This document shows positions 33,910 through 42,498 of a DNA stretch of 64,000 nt, piece after piece. The notes below the pieces were generated by a model. The model was not told where the DNA came from, ran no database searches, and saw only the letters and a list, made by a program, of their open reading frames with translations. The first letter of the stretch is position 1, and every line of letters begins with the position of its first letter. A program made the translations under genes and the position numbers. The DNA lies in the NCBI GenBank assembly GCA_004555405.1, contig SFIE01000003.1, forward strand, positions 1-64,000, in the 5' to 3' direction. This DNA is from Subdoligranulum sp. (GTDB lineage Bacteria > Bacillota > Clostridia > Oscillospirales > Ruminococcaceae).

Positions 33910-35100
33910 ATGAATTTCAAACAGCCTGCCCGTGCCCTTGAGGCCGAGATCGCCCAGCATCGCCACTGGCTGCACCGCCATGCCGAGCTGAGCTTTCAGG
34001 AAGCCGAAACCACGCAATATCTGATCGCCGAGCTGGAAAAGCTGGGCATTCCCGTGACTGCTTTTTCGGATTACCACGGTTGCATTGGCCATATCAAGGG
34101 CGCAAAGCCCGGCAAAACCGTGCTGCTGCGCGCCGACATTGACGCCCTGCCCACCGTAGAAAACAGCGGTGTGGACTATGCCAGCGAGCACCCCGGCGTA
34201 ATGCACGCCTGCGGGCATGACTGCCACACCGCCATGCTGCTGGGCGCTGCCAAGCTGCTGAAAAATGCCGAAAGCGAGCTTTGCGGCAATGTGGAGCTTT
34301 TGTTCCAGTCGGCCGAGGAAGCCTTTACCGGCAGCCACTATTATATGGACAAGGGCTATCTGAACGGCGTGGATGCCGCCTACGGTATGCACGTGTGGCC
34401 CGGCATTCCCGAGGGTTCCATCGATGCCACCAATGGCCGCCGCATGGCCAGCTGCGACAATTTTGTGCTGACCGTACACGGCGTTTCGGCCCACGGCAGC
34501 ACCCCGCAGTATTCCAAGGATGCCATTGTGGCCGCTTCCAGCATTATTATGAACCTGCAAACGCTGGTCAGCCGCTTTAACGACCCCCGCAACCCGCTGG
34601 TGATCACGGTGGGCACCATCAAGGCCGGCACGCAGTTTAATATCATCACCGACACCGCCGTGATGGAGGGCACCATTCGCACCTTTGATCAGGGCATCCG
34701 CAAAACGCTGGAGCCCGCCATGCGCAAGCTGGTTACCGAAACAGCCGAGGCACTGGGCTGCACCGCCGAGCTGGAGTATCACTGGCTGGAGGAGCCCGTC
34801 ATCAATGCCTACCCCGAGCTGACCGAGATTGCCCGCAGCGCCGCCGCCAAGGTGGTGGGCGAGGACGGCCTTGTGGAGACTCCCTCCGGCATGGGCAGCG
34901 AGGATTTTGGCTATATTATGGACCATATTCCCTCGGTGTTTGCCTTTATGGGGGTGGAGAATCCGGAATACGGTGCTACCTGGAGCCTGCACTCGGATAA
35001 ATTCCGCGTAAGCGACACTGCGCTGCCCATTGGCGCGGCGCAGTATGCACAGTTTGCCTGTGACTATCTGGAACACACCGCAAAGGAGGGCGCACAATGA
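33910..35100 (+). CDS. M20 family amidohydrolase (AbgA/HipO-like) 1
   Basis: The 396-residue di-metal amidohydrolase has metal-binding blocks HACGHDCHTAMLLGA (about residues 98-112) and QSAEEAFTGS (about 134-143). The dimer-domain motif ASCDNFVLTVHGVSAHGSTP and a C-terminal GMGSEDFGYI follow. M20D enzymes cleave N-acyl amino acids, including p-aminobenzoyl-glutamate. It overlaps the following paralogue by four bases (ATGA). CAGGAGATGGTTTT precedes the start. With AbgT upstream it probably releases glutamate from an imported amide. Confidence 0.88.
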   Translation: MNFKQPARALEAEIAQHRHWLHRHAELSFQEAETTQYLIAELEKLGIPVTAFSDYHGCIGHIKGAKPGKTVLLRADIDALPTVENSGVDYASEHPGVMHACGHDCHTAMLLGAAKLLKNAESELCGNVELLFQSAEEAFTGSHYYMDKGYLNGVDAAYGMHVWPGIPEGSIDATNGRRMASCDNFVLTVHGVSAHGSTPQYSKDAIVAASSIIMNLQTLVSRFNDPRNPLVITVGTIKAGTQFNIITDTAVMEGTIRTFDQGIRKTLEPAMRKLVTETAEALGCTAELEYHWLEEPVINAYPELTEIARSAAAKVVGEDGLVETPSGMGSEDFGYIMDHIPSVFAFMGVENPEYGATWSLHSDKFRVSDTALPIGAAQYAQFACDYLEHTAKEGAQ

Positions 35101-36275
35101 CCATTCAGGAACTGACTGCCCAGCAGAAGGACTATGTGATCGAGACCCGGCGCTGGCTGCACGCCCACCCCGAGCTGGGCTGCGAGGAGATCGAAACCAC
35201 AAAATTCATTTGCGCCGAGCTGGAAAAAATCGGCGTGGAGGTGCAGACCTTTGAGGGCATTACCGGGTGCGTGGGCACCATTCACGGCGCAAAGCCCGGC
35301 AAAACCGTGATGCTGCGCGCCGATATCGACGCTTTGCCCATGCAGGAAAAAAACCAGGTGCCCTACGCCAGCGTAAACCCCGGCGTAATGCATTCCTGCG
35401 GGCACGACTGCCACACCGCCATGCTGCTGGGCGCGGCCCGTATGCTGATGCAGAAGCGCGATGAGCTTTGCGGCACCGTGAAGCTGATTTTCCAGATGGC
35501 CGAGGAGATCGGCCGCAAGAGCGAAGAATATGTAAAGCGCGGCGCGCTGGACAACATCGACGCCATTTTCGGTATGCACGTATGGGTGCATTTGCCCGTG
35601 GGCAAGTGCAACTTTGAGGCCGGCCCCCGCATGGCCTGCAGCGACCGCTTTACCATTCAGATCCATGGCGAAGCCAGCCACGGCAGCACCCCGTTTTTGG
35701 GCAAGGATGCCATGGTGGCTGCCGCCAGCGCCGTGATGGCCATTCAGGGCATCGTGAGCCGCATCAACGACCCGCGCAACCCGCTGGTGCTCACCGTGGG
35801 CGCCATGAACGGCGGCCAGCGCATGAATATTCTGGCCGACCATGTGGAGATCGTGGGCACCTGCCGCGCGTTTGACCGTGAGCAGCGCCGCCAGATCCCC
35901 GGCTTGATCGAAAACGCCGTAAAGAGCGCCGCCGCTGTGTACGGCTGCACCGCTGACTGCGACTATTACTTTGGCCCCGACCCCTTGATCAACGATGACC
36001 GCGAGCTGGTATCGCTGGCCCAAAAGGCCGCCAAGGAGCAGCTTGGCAGCGACTGCCTGCTGCCGCTGGAAAAAATGACAGGCGCTGAGGATTTCTCGGT
36101 GTATCTGACCAAGGCCCCCGGCATTTATGGCTATCTGGGGGTTCGCAACGAGGAAAAGGGCATCACGGCAGACCATCACAATCCGCTGTTTGATGTGGAT
36201 GAATCCGCCCTGCCGGAGGGCGCAGGCATTTATGCCCGCTTTGCGCTGGACTATCTGAGCGCCCACGCAAAGTAA
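35097..36275 (+). CDS. M20 family amidohydrolase (AbgB/HipO-like) 2
   Basis: The 392-residue paralogue of the upstream gene has HSCGHDCHTAMLLGAARML, QMAEEIGRKSEEYVKRGALD, SHGSTPFLGKD and TGAEDFSVYLT, so all metal ligands are present. The AbgA-AbgB pair of enteric bacteria forms a heteromer; these two coupled paralogues could do the same. A perfect terminator shared with the convergent gene follows at 36327-36367. Confidence 0.87.
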   Translation: MTIQELTAQQKDYVIETRRWLHAHPELGCEEIETTKFICAELEKIGVEVQTFEGITGCVGTIHGAKPGKTVMLRADIDALPMQEKNQVPYASVNPGVMHSCGHDCHTAMLLGAARMLMQKRDELCGTVKLIFQMAEEIGRKSEEYVKRGALDNIDAIFGMHVWVHLPVGKCNFEAGPRMACSDRFTIQIHGEASHGSTPFLGKDAMVAAASAVMAIQGIVSRINDPRNPLVLTVGAMNGGQRMNILADHVEIVGTCRAFDREQRRQIPGLIENAVKSAAAVYGCTADCDYYFGPDPLINDDRELVSLAQKAAKEQLGSDCLLPLEKMTGAEDFSVYLTKAPGIYGYLGVRNEEKGITADHHNPLFDVDESALPEGAGIYARFALDYLSAHAK

Positions 36276-36326
36276 AACAGCCCTTACGCAAAAGCATTTA
36301 TATTAAAATTATATGTGACATCCTAC

Positions 36327-36367
36327 AAAAAGCGGGTTCCATACACCGGTATGGAACCCGCTTTTTT
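36327..36367. terminator. Bidirectional terminator
   Basis: AAAAGCGGGTTCCATAC and GTATGGAACCCGCTTTT are perfect arms with a four-base loop. T/A runs flank both sides, between convergent M20 genes. Confidence 0.93.
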
Positions 36368-36385
36368 GGTTTTCAGTTTTTCTGA

Positions 36386-37579
36386 TCAGAAATCTTTTTT
36401 GTCTATTGCAAGAACGGTGCGGTACAGCACCTCGGCGCCCATATCCACATGGCGCTCGTCCGTCCACTCCTTGCCGTGGTGGCTGATGCCCGCCACGCTG
36501 GGCACAAAGATCATGCCGATGGGAACGCCGCTATGCGCCATAGCGTTTGCATCGTGTCCGGCGCCGCTGGGCATCACCACATGGGATGCGCCCACTTCCC
36601 CGGCCACTGCGTCGATGGTTTTGATCAGCTCCGGGTCGCAGGGTGTGGCATACTGGGCACAGTTGTCGGTAAAGGTGAATTCGCATTCTTTGATCTCGGC
36701 AGCCATTGCCTGAATGGCTGCAAAGAATTCATCGGTGACCGCCTTGTCCATGTGGCGGAATTCAAAGGTTGCCTCACACTCGCCGGGGATCACATTTTCT
36801 GCACCCGGCAGCACCGAGATCTTGCCCACCGTGAACACAAGCGTATCCGAAATTTCCCGGGCCTTCTTTTCCGAGGCAAGGATCAGCCTGCACATGGCGA
36901 TCAGAGCATCCCGCCGGTTGGCCATCATGGTGGTTCCAGCGTGATTGCTGCTGCCAAAGGCCCGAACCGTATAGCGCACAATGCCCACAATACCGCTTAC
37001 CGCGCCGATATCCAGCTTGTGGCTATCCAGATAATCTCCCTGCTCAATGTGGTATTCCAGATAGCAGCCAAACTTGGAGATGTCGCGCTTGGCAGCGGCC
37101 ACATCCCGCAGATTCCAACCATAGCTTTGCAGATTTTTTTCAAAATCCTCGGTGCTTGTATCCACCATGCCCGTTACGCACCAGCTGCCAAAGGTGCCGC
37201 CAAGAGGGCTGGATTCCTCCAGATCAAAGCCGAACACCTCCACCGGGTGGCGCAGCACGGTTTTGCTTTCGCGAAGGCGGCGAACCACTTCCATGCCGCC
37301 GATAACCCCCAGCATGCCGTCAAACATGCCGCCGCTGATCACAGTGTCCAGATGCGAGCCGATGACAATGGATTTTGCATCCTTGTCGCTGCCGGGAAGA
37401 TACCCGTGCAGGTTTCCCACGGCATCCACATCCGTTTGCATTCCCAGCTTGTCCATCTCGGCGCGCAGAGCCTGCACCACCTCGTAATAAATCGGTGTGC
37501 CGCCTGTTCTTGTGATGGAGCCATCAGAGTTTTTTCCGTAGCTTCCATATTTGTGAAGCCACTCGTTCACGATACTCAT
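36386..37579 (-). CDS. Zn-dependent hydrolase, N-carbamoyl-L-amino acid hydrolase/allantoate amidohydrolase type
   Basis: The 397-residue M20 enzyme of the HyuC/AllC subgroup has IVIGSHLDTVISGGMFDGML (metal site, about residues 71-90), FDLEESSPLGGTFGSW (EE catalytic pair), GSSNHAGTTMMANRRDA and MPSGAGHDANAMAH. These enzymes hydrolyse carbamoyl or ureido groups from amino acids. It lies 36 bp after the next M20 gene, on the same strand. The exact substrate is not deducible. Confidence 0.88.
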   Translation of the reverse strand: MSIVNEWLHKYGSYGKNSDGSITRTGGTPIYYEVVQALRAEMDKLGMQTDVDAVGNLHGYLPGSDKDAKSIVIGSHLDTVISGGMFDGMLGVIGGMEVVRRLRESKTVLRHPVEVFGFDLEESSPLGGTFGSWCVTGMVDTSTEDFEKNLQSYGWNLRDVAAAKRDISKFGCYLEYHIEQGDYLDSHKLDIGAVSGIVGIVRYTVRAFGSSNHAGTTMMANRRDALIAMCRLILASEKKAREISDTLVFTVGKISVLPGAENVIPGECEATFEFRHMDKAVTDEFFAAIQAMAAEIKECEFTFTDNCAQYATPCDPELIKTIDAVAGEVGASHVVMPSGAGHDANAMAHSGVPIGMIFVPSVAGISHHGKEWTDERHVDMGAEVLYRTVLAIDKKDF

Positions 37580-37615
37580 GTTTTTCTCCTATGCAGGTTT
37601 TTGTGCGCAGGGCTT

Positions 37616-38932
37616 TTATTCGCCCTTGTGCATTTCCTCGGCGTAGCAAAGATATTCCTGCTTTGTCATGGCAGGCTTTTCCTCGGCCAGGATCTTTTTG
37701 GCCTCGGCTGCGCCGTTTTTCAGCAGATGATACGCCGTGAGCGCCATCATCTGGGCGGGCATAATGTTGGCAATGTAGGGATTGGTGACGGCAAATTCCT
37801 TGCTGTGCAGCGCACCGGCCGTGCCGCCAAAGGTAAAGTTGAGCACCGGCATAATGGCCTGCAGATCCCCCACATCGGTGGAGGCCGTGTTCTGCAGCCC
37901 CTGAGGGATCGCCGCTGCCACCACGCCCCGGTCCATCAGCGGGCGGGCCGCCTGCCACAGCACATCGCCGGGGGCGGTTTCCTTTACGGGCAGATAGCCC
38001 TGCGCATCCACGATATCGCAGTGTGCGCCAATGGCCATGGCTGCGCCGCGGAAGGCACGGTCCACTTTCTGGCTGGCCTCGTTCATGGCGGGCAGGCTGG
38101 CGGCGCGCACCATCATATCCACGATCACCTCGCTGGGCACCACATTGATGGCATCGCCGCCCTTGCGAATGTAGGGGTGTACGCGCACATAATCTTTTTC
38201 CTGAAAGGTCTCGCGGATCATGCCCAGCGCAGCCATGCCCAGGCTGGCAGCGTTCAGCGCATTCACACCCTCGTGCGGGGCGGCGGCTGCGTGAGCGGCC
38301 TTGCCGTGTATGTACACGGTTTTGCCCACAAAGCCGCTGCAGGCGCTGTTGCCCAGCATCAGATCCACACCGCTGTCGCGCCCGGCCATCAGGCTGTGAT
38401 CGGTCACGGCCATATCGATATCATCCCATGCGCCCAGGCGGATCAGCTCGCTTTTGCCGCCGGAATAGCGCACGCCATGACTGTTTTTTACTTCCTCGCG
38501 CACCGAGGCATCCAAAAATTCCTCGGCAGGCACCGCAAAGATGGTGGCCGTGCCGCCCAGCGAAGCCTTCACCTCGGGGTCTGAAAGCGCCAGCGCCGCG
38601 CCCAGGATCGAGATCAGCTGCGCGTAGTGGCCGCAGGCGTGGGCGAAACCGGCTTCGGTGGCGTTGGGGTGGCTGGGGCAACTGAGGCCGTCCAGCTCGC
38701 CCACCAGCGCCACATTGGGGCCGCCCTGCCCGATGCGGGCCTTTACACCGGTAACGGCCAGCCCTTCTTCGGGGGCAAGGCCCAGCTCACGCAGGTAATC
38801 GGCGGCCAGCTTGGCGGTGCGGTATTCGTGAAAGCCCTGCTCGGCGTGGGTGAAAATATCCTCGGCCATGGCCTGCAGGCGCGGCGCGTTTTGATCAATG
38901 ATCTGAATGATTCTTTCTTCTATACGGTCCAT
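37616..38932 (-). CDS. M20 amidohydrolase, p-aminobenzoyl-glutamate hydrolase subunit B-like
   Basis: The 438-residue M20 enzyme has the AbgB-type signatures AEQGFHEYRTAKLAADYLRE, FAHACGHYAQLISILGAALA and VPAEEFLDASVREEVKN (Glu pair), and NTASTDVGDLQAIMPVLNFT. AbgB enzymes cut p-aminobenzoyl-glutamate. The ATG at 38932 follows AGAGGGGGAAAAACA; the frame open to 39037 is rejected because it crosses the promoter. It is first of a two-gene operon with the HyuC-type hydrolase. Confidence 0.87.
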   Translation of the reverse strand: MDRIEERIIQIIDQNAPRLQAMAEDIFTHAEQGFHEYRTAKLAADYLRELGLAPEEGLAVTGVKARIGQGGPNVALVGELDGLSCPSHPNATEAGFAHACGHYAQLISILGAALALSDPEVKASLGGTATIFAVPAEEFLDASVREEVKNSHGVRYSGGKSELIRLGAWDDIDMAVTDHSLMAGRDSGVDLMLGNSACSGFVGKTVYIHGKAAHAAAAPHEGVNALNAASLGMAALGMIRETFQEKDYVRVHPYIRKGGDAINVVPSEVIVDMMVRAASLPAMNEASQKVDRAFRGAAMAIGAHCDIVDAQGYLPVKETAPGDVLWQAARPLMDRGVVAAAIPQGLQNTASTDVGDLQAIMPVLNFTFGGTAGALHSKEFAVTNPYIANIMPAQMMALTAYHLLKNGAAEAKKILAEEKPAMTKQEYLCYAEEMHKGE

Positions 38933-38956
38933 TGTTTTTCCCCCTCTTTTTGAAAA

Positions 38957-39017
38957 CCGTGCGGCGGCCCTTTGCTTTGCCGCACAGCACGGCTTTTGCG
39001 TTTTTCCTATTATAGCA
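38957..39017 (-). promoter_or_regulatory. Extended -10 promoter and leader hairpin of the AbgB-like gene
   Basis: On the minus strand TGCTATAAT (39009-39017) is an extended -10 with no good -35. Between it and the gene, CCGTGCTGTGCGGC and GCCGCCGCACGG (38957-38992) form an imperfect hairpin followed by TTTTC, which could attenuate transcription. Confidence 0.5.
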
Positions 39018-39044
39018 CACCCCGCCGGGCTGCACACATTTTTT

Positions 39045-39743
39045 TCAGCCCAGCAGTGAAGTCCACAGCAGGCTGAGGGGCATCACCAGAATCAGGGCGG
39101 GCATCATATCCACAATGGGGGCATCTATGATCTTTGCCACGCGCAGCCCCGCCCCCAGCGTGAGCACACCGCCGCAGCCCGAAAGATCGGCGATCATTTC
39201 CGGGGTCAGAAACGGCGCAATGAATTTGGAAATACCGAACACGGCCAGAAAAATAAAAATCTGCGGCAGCGGGATCGCACACAGGCTTACACCCAGCCCC
39301 GTGGCAAACACGGCGGCGGTGAAAAAATCCAGCACAGCCTTGCTCATCAAAAGCGAGGCATCGCCCGTGATGCCCTCGTTCATAGCCCCGTACCAGCCAA
39401 AGCCGCTGCAGCAGAACAGCGCCACCATGGTGATGTACACGCCCATATCCACTTCCTTGCCGCCCAGGTGCAGCGTTTCCACAAGCCATGCAAAAAAGCG
39501 GGTGGTTTTTTCGTGCAGGTGAAACACCTGCCCCACGCTGAAGCCCACCAGCACCGCCAGCACCACCGCCGACATATTGTGCGCTTTTACCAGCGAATTC
39601 ACCGCAATGCCAATGCTGCAAAGGCCAAACATAAACGGCAGATTTTGCTTGAGATACCAGGGCGTGATTTTTCTCAGTACGGTTCCGCCCAAAAGGCCGC
39701 CCAAAAACACGGCCATACAGTTTGTGATGACTCCGATCGGCAT
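39045..39743 (-). CDS. DUF554 family membrane protein
   Basis: The 232-residue protein has about seven hydrophobic segments and the DUF554 pattern of glycine-rich helices: TNCMAVFLGGLLGGTVLRK, GISKFIAPFLTPEMIADLSG and CGGVLTLGAGLRVAKI. The function of the family is unknown, and a transport role is often assumed. It is the last gene on the strand of the cobalamin operon, 80 bp after cbiC. The leader has two copies of AGAGAGTAAC, the second serving as its ribosome site region. Confidence 0.87.
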   Translation of the reverse strand: MPIGVITNCMAVFLGGLLGGTVLRKITPWYLKQNLPFMFGLCSIGIAVNSLVKAHNMSAVVLAVLVGFSVGQVFHLHEKTTRFFAWLVETLHLGGKEVDMGVYITMVALFCCSGFGWYGAMNEGITGDASLLMSKAVLDFFTAAVFATGLGVSLCAIPLPQIFIFLAVFGISKFIAPFLTPEMIADLSGCGGVLTLGAGLRVAKIIDAPIVDMMPALILVMPLSLLWTSLLG

Positions 39744-39823
39744 AATGTTACTCTCTCTTTCCTCTTGGTTGCCTCTTTGCGTTACTCTCTTTTTGTTCTC
39801 TTCTCTTTTTTCAGTGCCGCGAT

Positions 39824-40495
39824 TTATTTCCAGCCGCGGCGGGCAGGGTCCAGCGTGTCGGCTGCGGTGTACAGCAGCGCATTGCCGATGGCCGCCGCCA
39901 CGCTGGAGCCGCCCTTGCGCCCCATGGCCGCAATGCAGGGCACCCCCAGCGCCTGACAGGCTGCAAAGATCTGCTGCTTGCTTTCCACCACATTCACAAA
40001 GCCCACCGGCACCGCCACCACCAGCGCAGGGCGCGCGCCCTGCTGCATCAGCTCGGTCAGGCGCACCAGCGCCGTGGGCGCATTGCCCACGGCCACCACG
40101 GCGCCGGGGTGTTCCTGCATGGCGCGCTCCATGCTTACGGCGGCGCGGGTGGTGGCGCGGCGATCGGCTTCGGCCGCCACGGCGGCATCGGCCATATAGC
40201 ACACAGCCTGCGCCCCCAGCTTTGCCAGGCTGGGCTTGCTCAGCCCGGCCAGCGCCATGTTGGTATCGGTTACCATGGCTGCACCCCTTTGCAGCGCCGC
40301 CACACCGGCCTGCACCGCACCGGGCGTAAACGCCAGATTGTCGGCATAGTCAAAATCTGCGCTGGCGTGTATGGCGCGCAGCACCACGGCGCGGTTTTCG
40401 GGCGGGATCTCTATGCCCTTTTGTGCCAGCTCGGCGGCAATGATCTGCATGCTTGCACGCTCAATACCCGCCGGGGCCGAATGTTCCAGTTTCAA
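39824..40495 (-). CDS. cbiC: Cobalt-precorrin-8 methylmutase CbiC
   Basis: The 223-residue protein matches CbiC/CobH over its length: PAGIERASMQIIAAEL, the conserved RAIHASADFDYADNL with the catalytic histidine (about His43), VTDTNMALAG and PVGFVNVVESKQ. It moves the C11 methyl group to C12, giving cobyrinate. It overlaps cobO by four bases and ends the cobD-cbiP-cobO-cbiC run. Confidence 0.94.
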   Translation of the reverse strand: MKLEHSAPAGIERASMQIIAAELAQKGIEIPPENRAVVLRAIHASADFDYADNLAFTPGAVQAGVAALQRGAAMVTDTNMALAGLSKPSLAKLGAQAVCYMADAAVAAEADRRATTRAAVSMERAMQEHPGAVVAVGNAPTALVRLTELMQQGARPALVVAVPVGFVNVVESKQQIFAACQALGVPCIAAMGRKGGSSVAAAIGNALLYTAADTLDPARRGWK

Positions 40496-41004
40496 TACTC
40501 CACTCCCTCTCTGGCCGCGATGCCCTTTTCATAGGGGTGTCGGCGGCATTGCATTTCGGTGCAGTAATCGGCGGCGGCCAGCATCCAATCGGCAGGCTCG
40601 CGCCCGGTCAGCACCACTTCCAGCTGGGCCGGTTTTTGCAAAACGGCTTTTTTCAGCACGGTTTCGTCCACCAGCCCCAGCCGGCAGGCGGCGCAGGCTT
40701 CGTCCAGGATCAAAAGATCACACGGCAGCGCCAGCGCCTTTTGCAGATTTTCGGTTTGCAGGGCGCGGGTTTCGGCTTTTTCGGCTTCATTCATCTGAAA
40801 GGCAAATTTCTGCCCGGCCTTGCCCCGCAGGATCACCGCCCCCAGCTTGCGCAGCCCTGCCAGCTCGCCGGTTTCGCCGCCCTTTAAAAACTGCACGATC
40901 ACCACGGCCTCGCCGTGGCCCAGCGCGCGAAGCGCAAGGCCCATGGCCGCCGTGGTTTTGCCTTTTCCCTCGCCGCAGTAAAGATGCACCAGGCCCTGCT
41001 TCAT
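40492..41004 (-). CDS. cobO: Corrinoid adenosyltransferase CobO (CobA/BtuR type)
   Basis: The 170-residue protein opens with a P-loop LYCGEGKGKTTAAMGLALRA and contains VIVQFLKGGETGEL and LLILDEACAACRLGLV, the CobA/CobO family pattern. It adds the adenosyl group to cob(I)yrinate a,c-diamide using ATP. It is adjacent to cbiP and overlaps cbiC. Confidence 0.94.
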   Translation of the reverse strand: MKQGLVHLYCGEGKGKTTAAMGLALRALGHGEAVVIVQFLKGGETGELAGLRKLGAVILRGKAGQKFAFQMNEAEKAETRALQTENLQKALALPCDLLILDEACAACRLGLVDETVLKKAVLQKPAQLEVVLTGREPADWMLAAADYCTEMQCRRHPYEKGIAAREGVEY

Positions 41005-41007
41005 GCC

Positions 41008-42483
41008 TTATCCCTCCAGAATTTTATAGATGCGCTGCATATCCAGCGCCTTGCGAACCCCATCGGCCAAAAGATCATACTGGCTTTGCCGCCACTCGGC
41101 ACGGGGCATGGCGCGTGCCTGCGGCTCAATGCCCTTGGCGCGGCACAGGCCCTCGGCCAGCGTGTCAAGGGCTTCGTCAGAGTCAAACAGCCCATGCAGA
41201 TAGGTGCCCGCACACCGGCCGGACACACAGCCGTCGTACTCGCCGCTGTCAAACTGCAAAAACGGGCTTCCGTTCACCACGGTGCGGCCCTGATGGATCT
41301 CGTATCCGGTCATCTTCGCCCCCTGCAGCAGCCCGGCCAGCACACGGCCCGATTTGCGGGTGCGGGTTTTATCGGCGGTGAACACGGTTTTGCAGTCCAG
41401 CAGATCCATGCCCCGCACCTCGGGGGTGTCGCCCTCGTAGCCGTGGGGATCGTGCAGGGTTTTGCCCATCATCTGATAGCCGCCGCACACCCCCAGCACC
41501 GGCACCCCCAGCCCGGCCAGGCGCAGAATGGCTGCCTCCAGCCCGCTTTCCCGCAGCCAAAGCAGATCGGCGGTGGTGCTTTTGGTGCCGGGCAGAATCA
41601 CAAGATCCGGCTCGCCCAGCTGGGCAGGTGCGCCCACATAGCGCACCGAAAGCGCCGGGTGAGTGGCCAGCGGCGCAAAATCCGTGAAATTGCTGATATG
41701 CGGCAGGCGCACCACGGCAATATCCACTGCGCCGCAGCCGCTTCGACCCTGCAGGCCGGGGGCCAGCGAATCCTCATCGTCCACATCCACCTTGAGCATG
41801 GGCACCACGCCTGCTACCGGAATGCCCGTAAGCTGTTCCAGCTGGGCAAGGCCGGGCTGCAAAAGGCCCACATCGCCGCGGAATTTATTGATGATCAGCC
41901 CTTTTACCCGCTGCCTTTCGCTGGGCGCCAGCAGTGCCGTGGTGCCGTACAGCTGGGCAAACACGCCGCCGCGGTCAATATCTCCGGCCAACAGCACCGG
42001 GGCATCCACCAATTCGGCAAGGCCCATGTTCACAATATCATCCTGCCGCAGATTGATCTCGGCCGGGCTGCCCGCGCCCTCGATCACGATCACATCGTTT
42101 TCGGCGGCAAGGCTTTCATAGGCGGCCAATATTTCGGGGATCAGCTGCTTTTTATAGGCAAAATATTCCTTGGCGCTCATCTGCGCCCGGATCTCGCCGT
42201 TCACGATCACCTGACTGCCCGTATCGCTGCAGGGCTTGAGCAGCACCGGGTTCATGCGCACATCCGGCTCGATGCCGGCGGCCTCGGCCTGCATATACTG
42301 CGCCCGGCCCATTTCCAGCCCATCCTTCGTTACGGCGCTGTTCAGCGCCATGTTCTGGCTTTTAAACGGTGCGGCACGCAGGCCGTCCTGTGCAAAAATG
42401 CGGCACAGCGCCGCGCACAAAAGGCTTTTGCCCGCCCCCGACATGGTGCCCTGCACCATGATGCATCTGGCTTTTTTTGCCAT
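41008..42483 (-). CDS. cbiP: Cobyric acid synthase CbiP
   Basis: The 491-residue amidotransferase has an N-terminal ATP-binding domain (MVQGTMSGAGKSLLCAALCR, SQNMALNSAV) and a C-terminal triad-type glutaminase domain with the nucleophile in VLGVCGGYQMMGK (about Cys336). It amidates side chains b, d, e and g of adenosylcobyrinate diamide. Its length matches CbiP/CobQ (about 490). It lies 3 bp before cobO. Confidence 0.95.
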   Translation of the reverse strand: MAKKARCIMVQGTMSGAGKSLLCAALCRIFAQDGLRAAPFKSQNMALNSAVTKDGLEMGRAQYMQAEAAGIEPDVRMNPVLLKPCSDTGSQVIVNGEIRAQMSAKEYFAYKKQLIPEILAAYESLAAENDVIVIEGAGSPAEINLRQDDIVNMGLAELVDAPVLLAGDIDRGGVFAQLYGTTALLAPSERQRVKGLIINKFRGDVGLLQPGLAQLEQLTGIPVAGVVPMLKVDVDDEDSLAPGLQGRSGCGAVDIAVVRLPHISNFTDFAPLATHPALSVRYVGAPAQLGEPDLVILPGTKSTTADLLWLRESGLEAAILRLAGLGVPVLGVCGGYQMMGKTLHDPHGYEGDTPEVRGMDLLDCKTVFTADKTRTRKSGRVLAGLLQGAKMTGYEIHQGRTVVNGSPFLQFDSGEYDGCVSGRCAGTYLHGLFDSDEALDTLAEGLCRAKGIEPQARAMPRAEWRQSQYDLLADGVRKALDMQRIYKILEG

Positions 42484-42498
42484 AGACCTTCTCCCTTT

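Noticed and set aside
36386..39037. Possible frame fusion of the two minus-strand M20 genes
   Set aside because: Each has its own start codon with ribosome site and complete catalytic blocks; they are separated by 36 bp with a stop.
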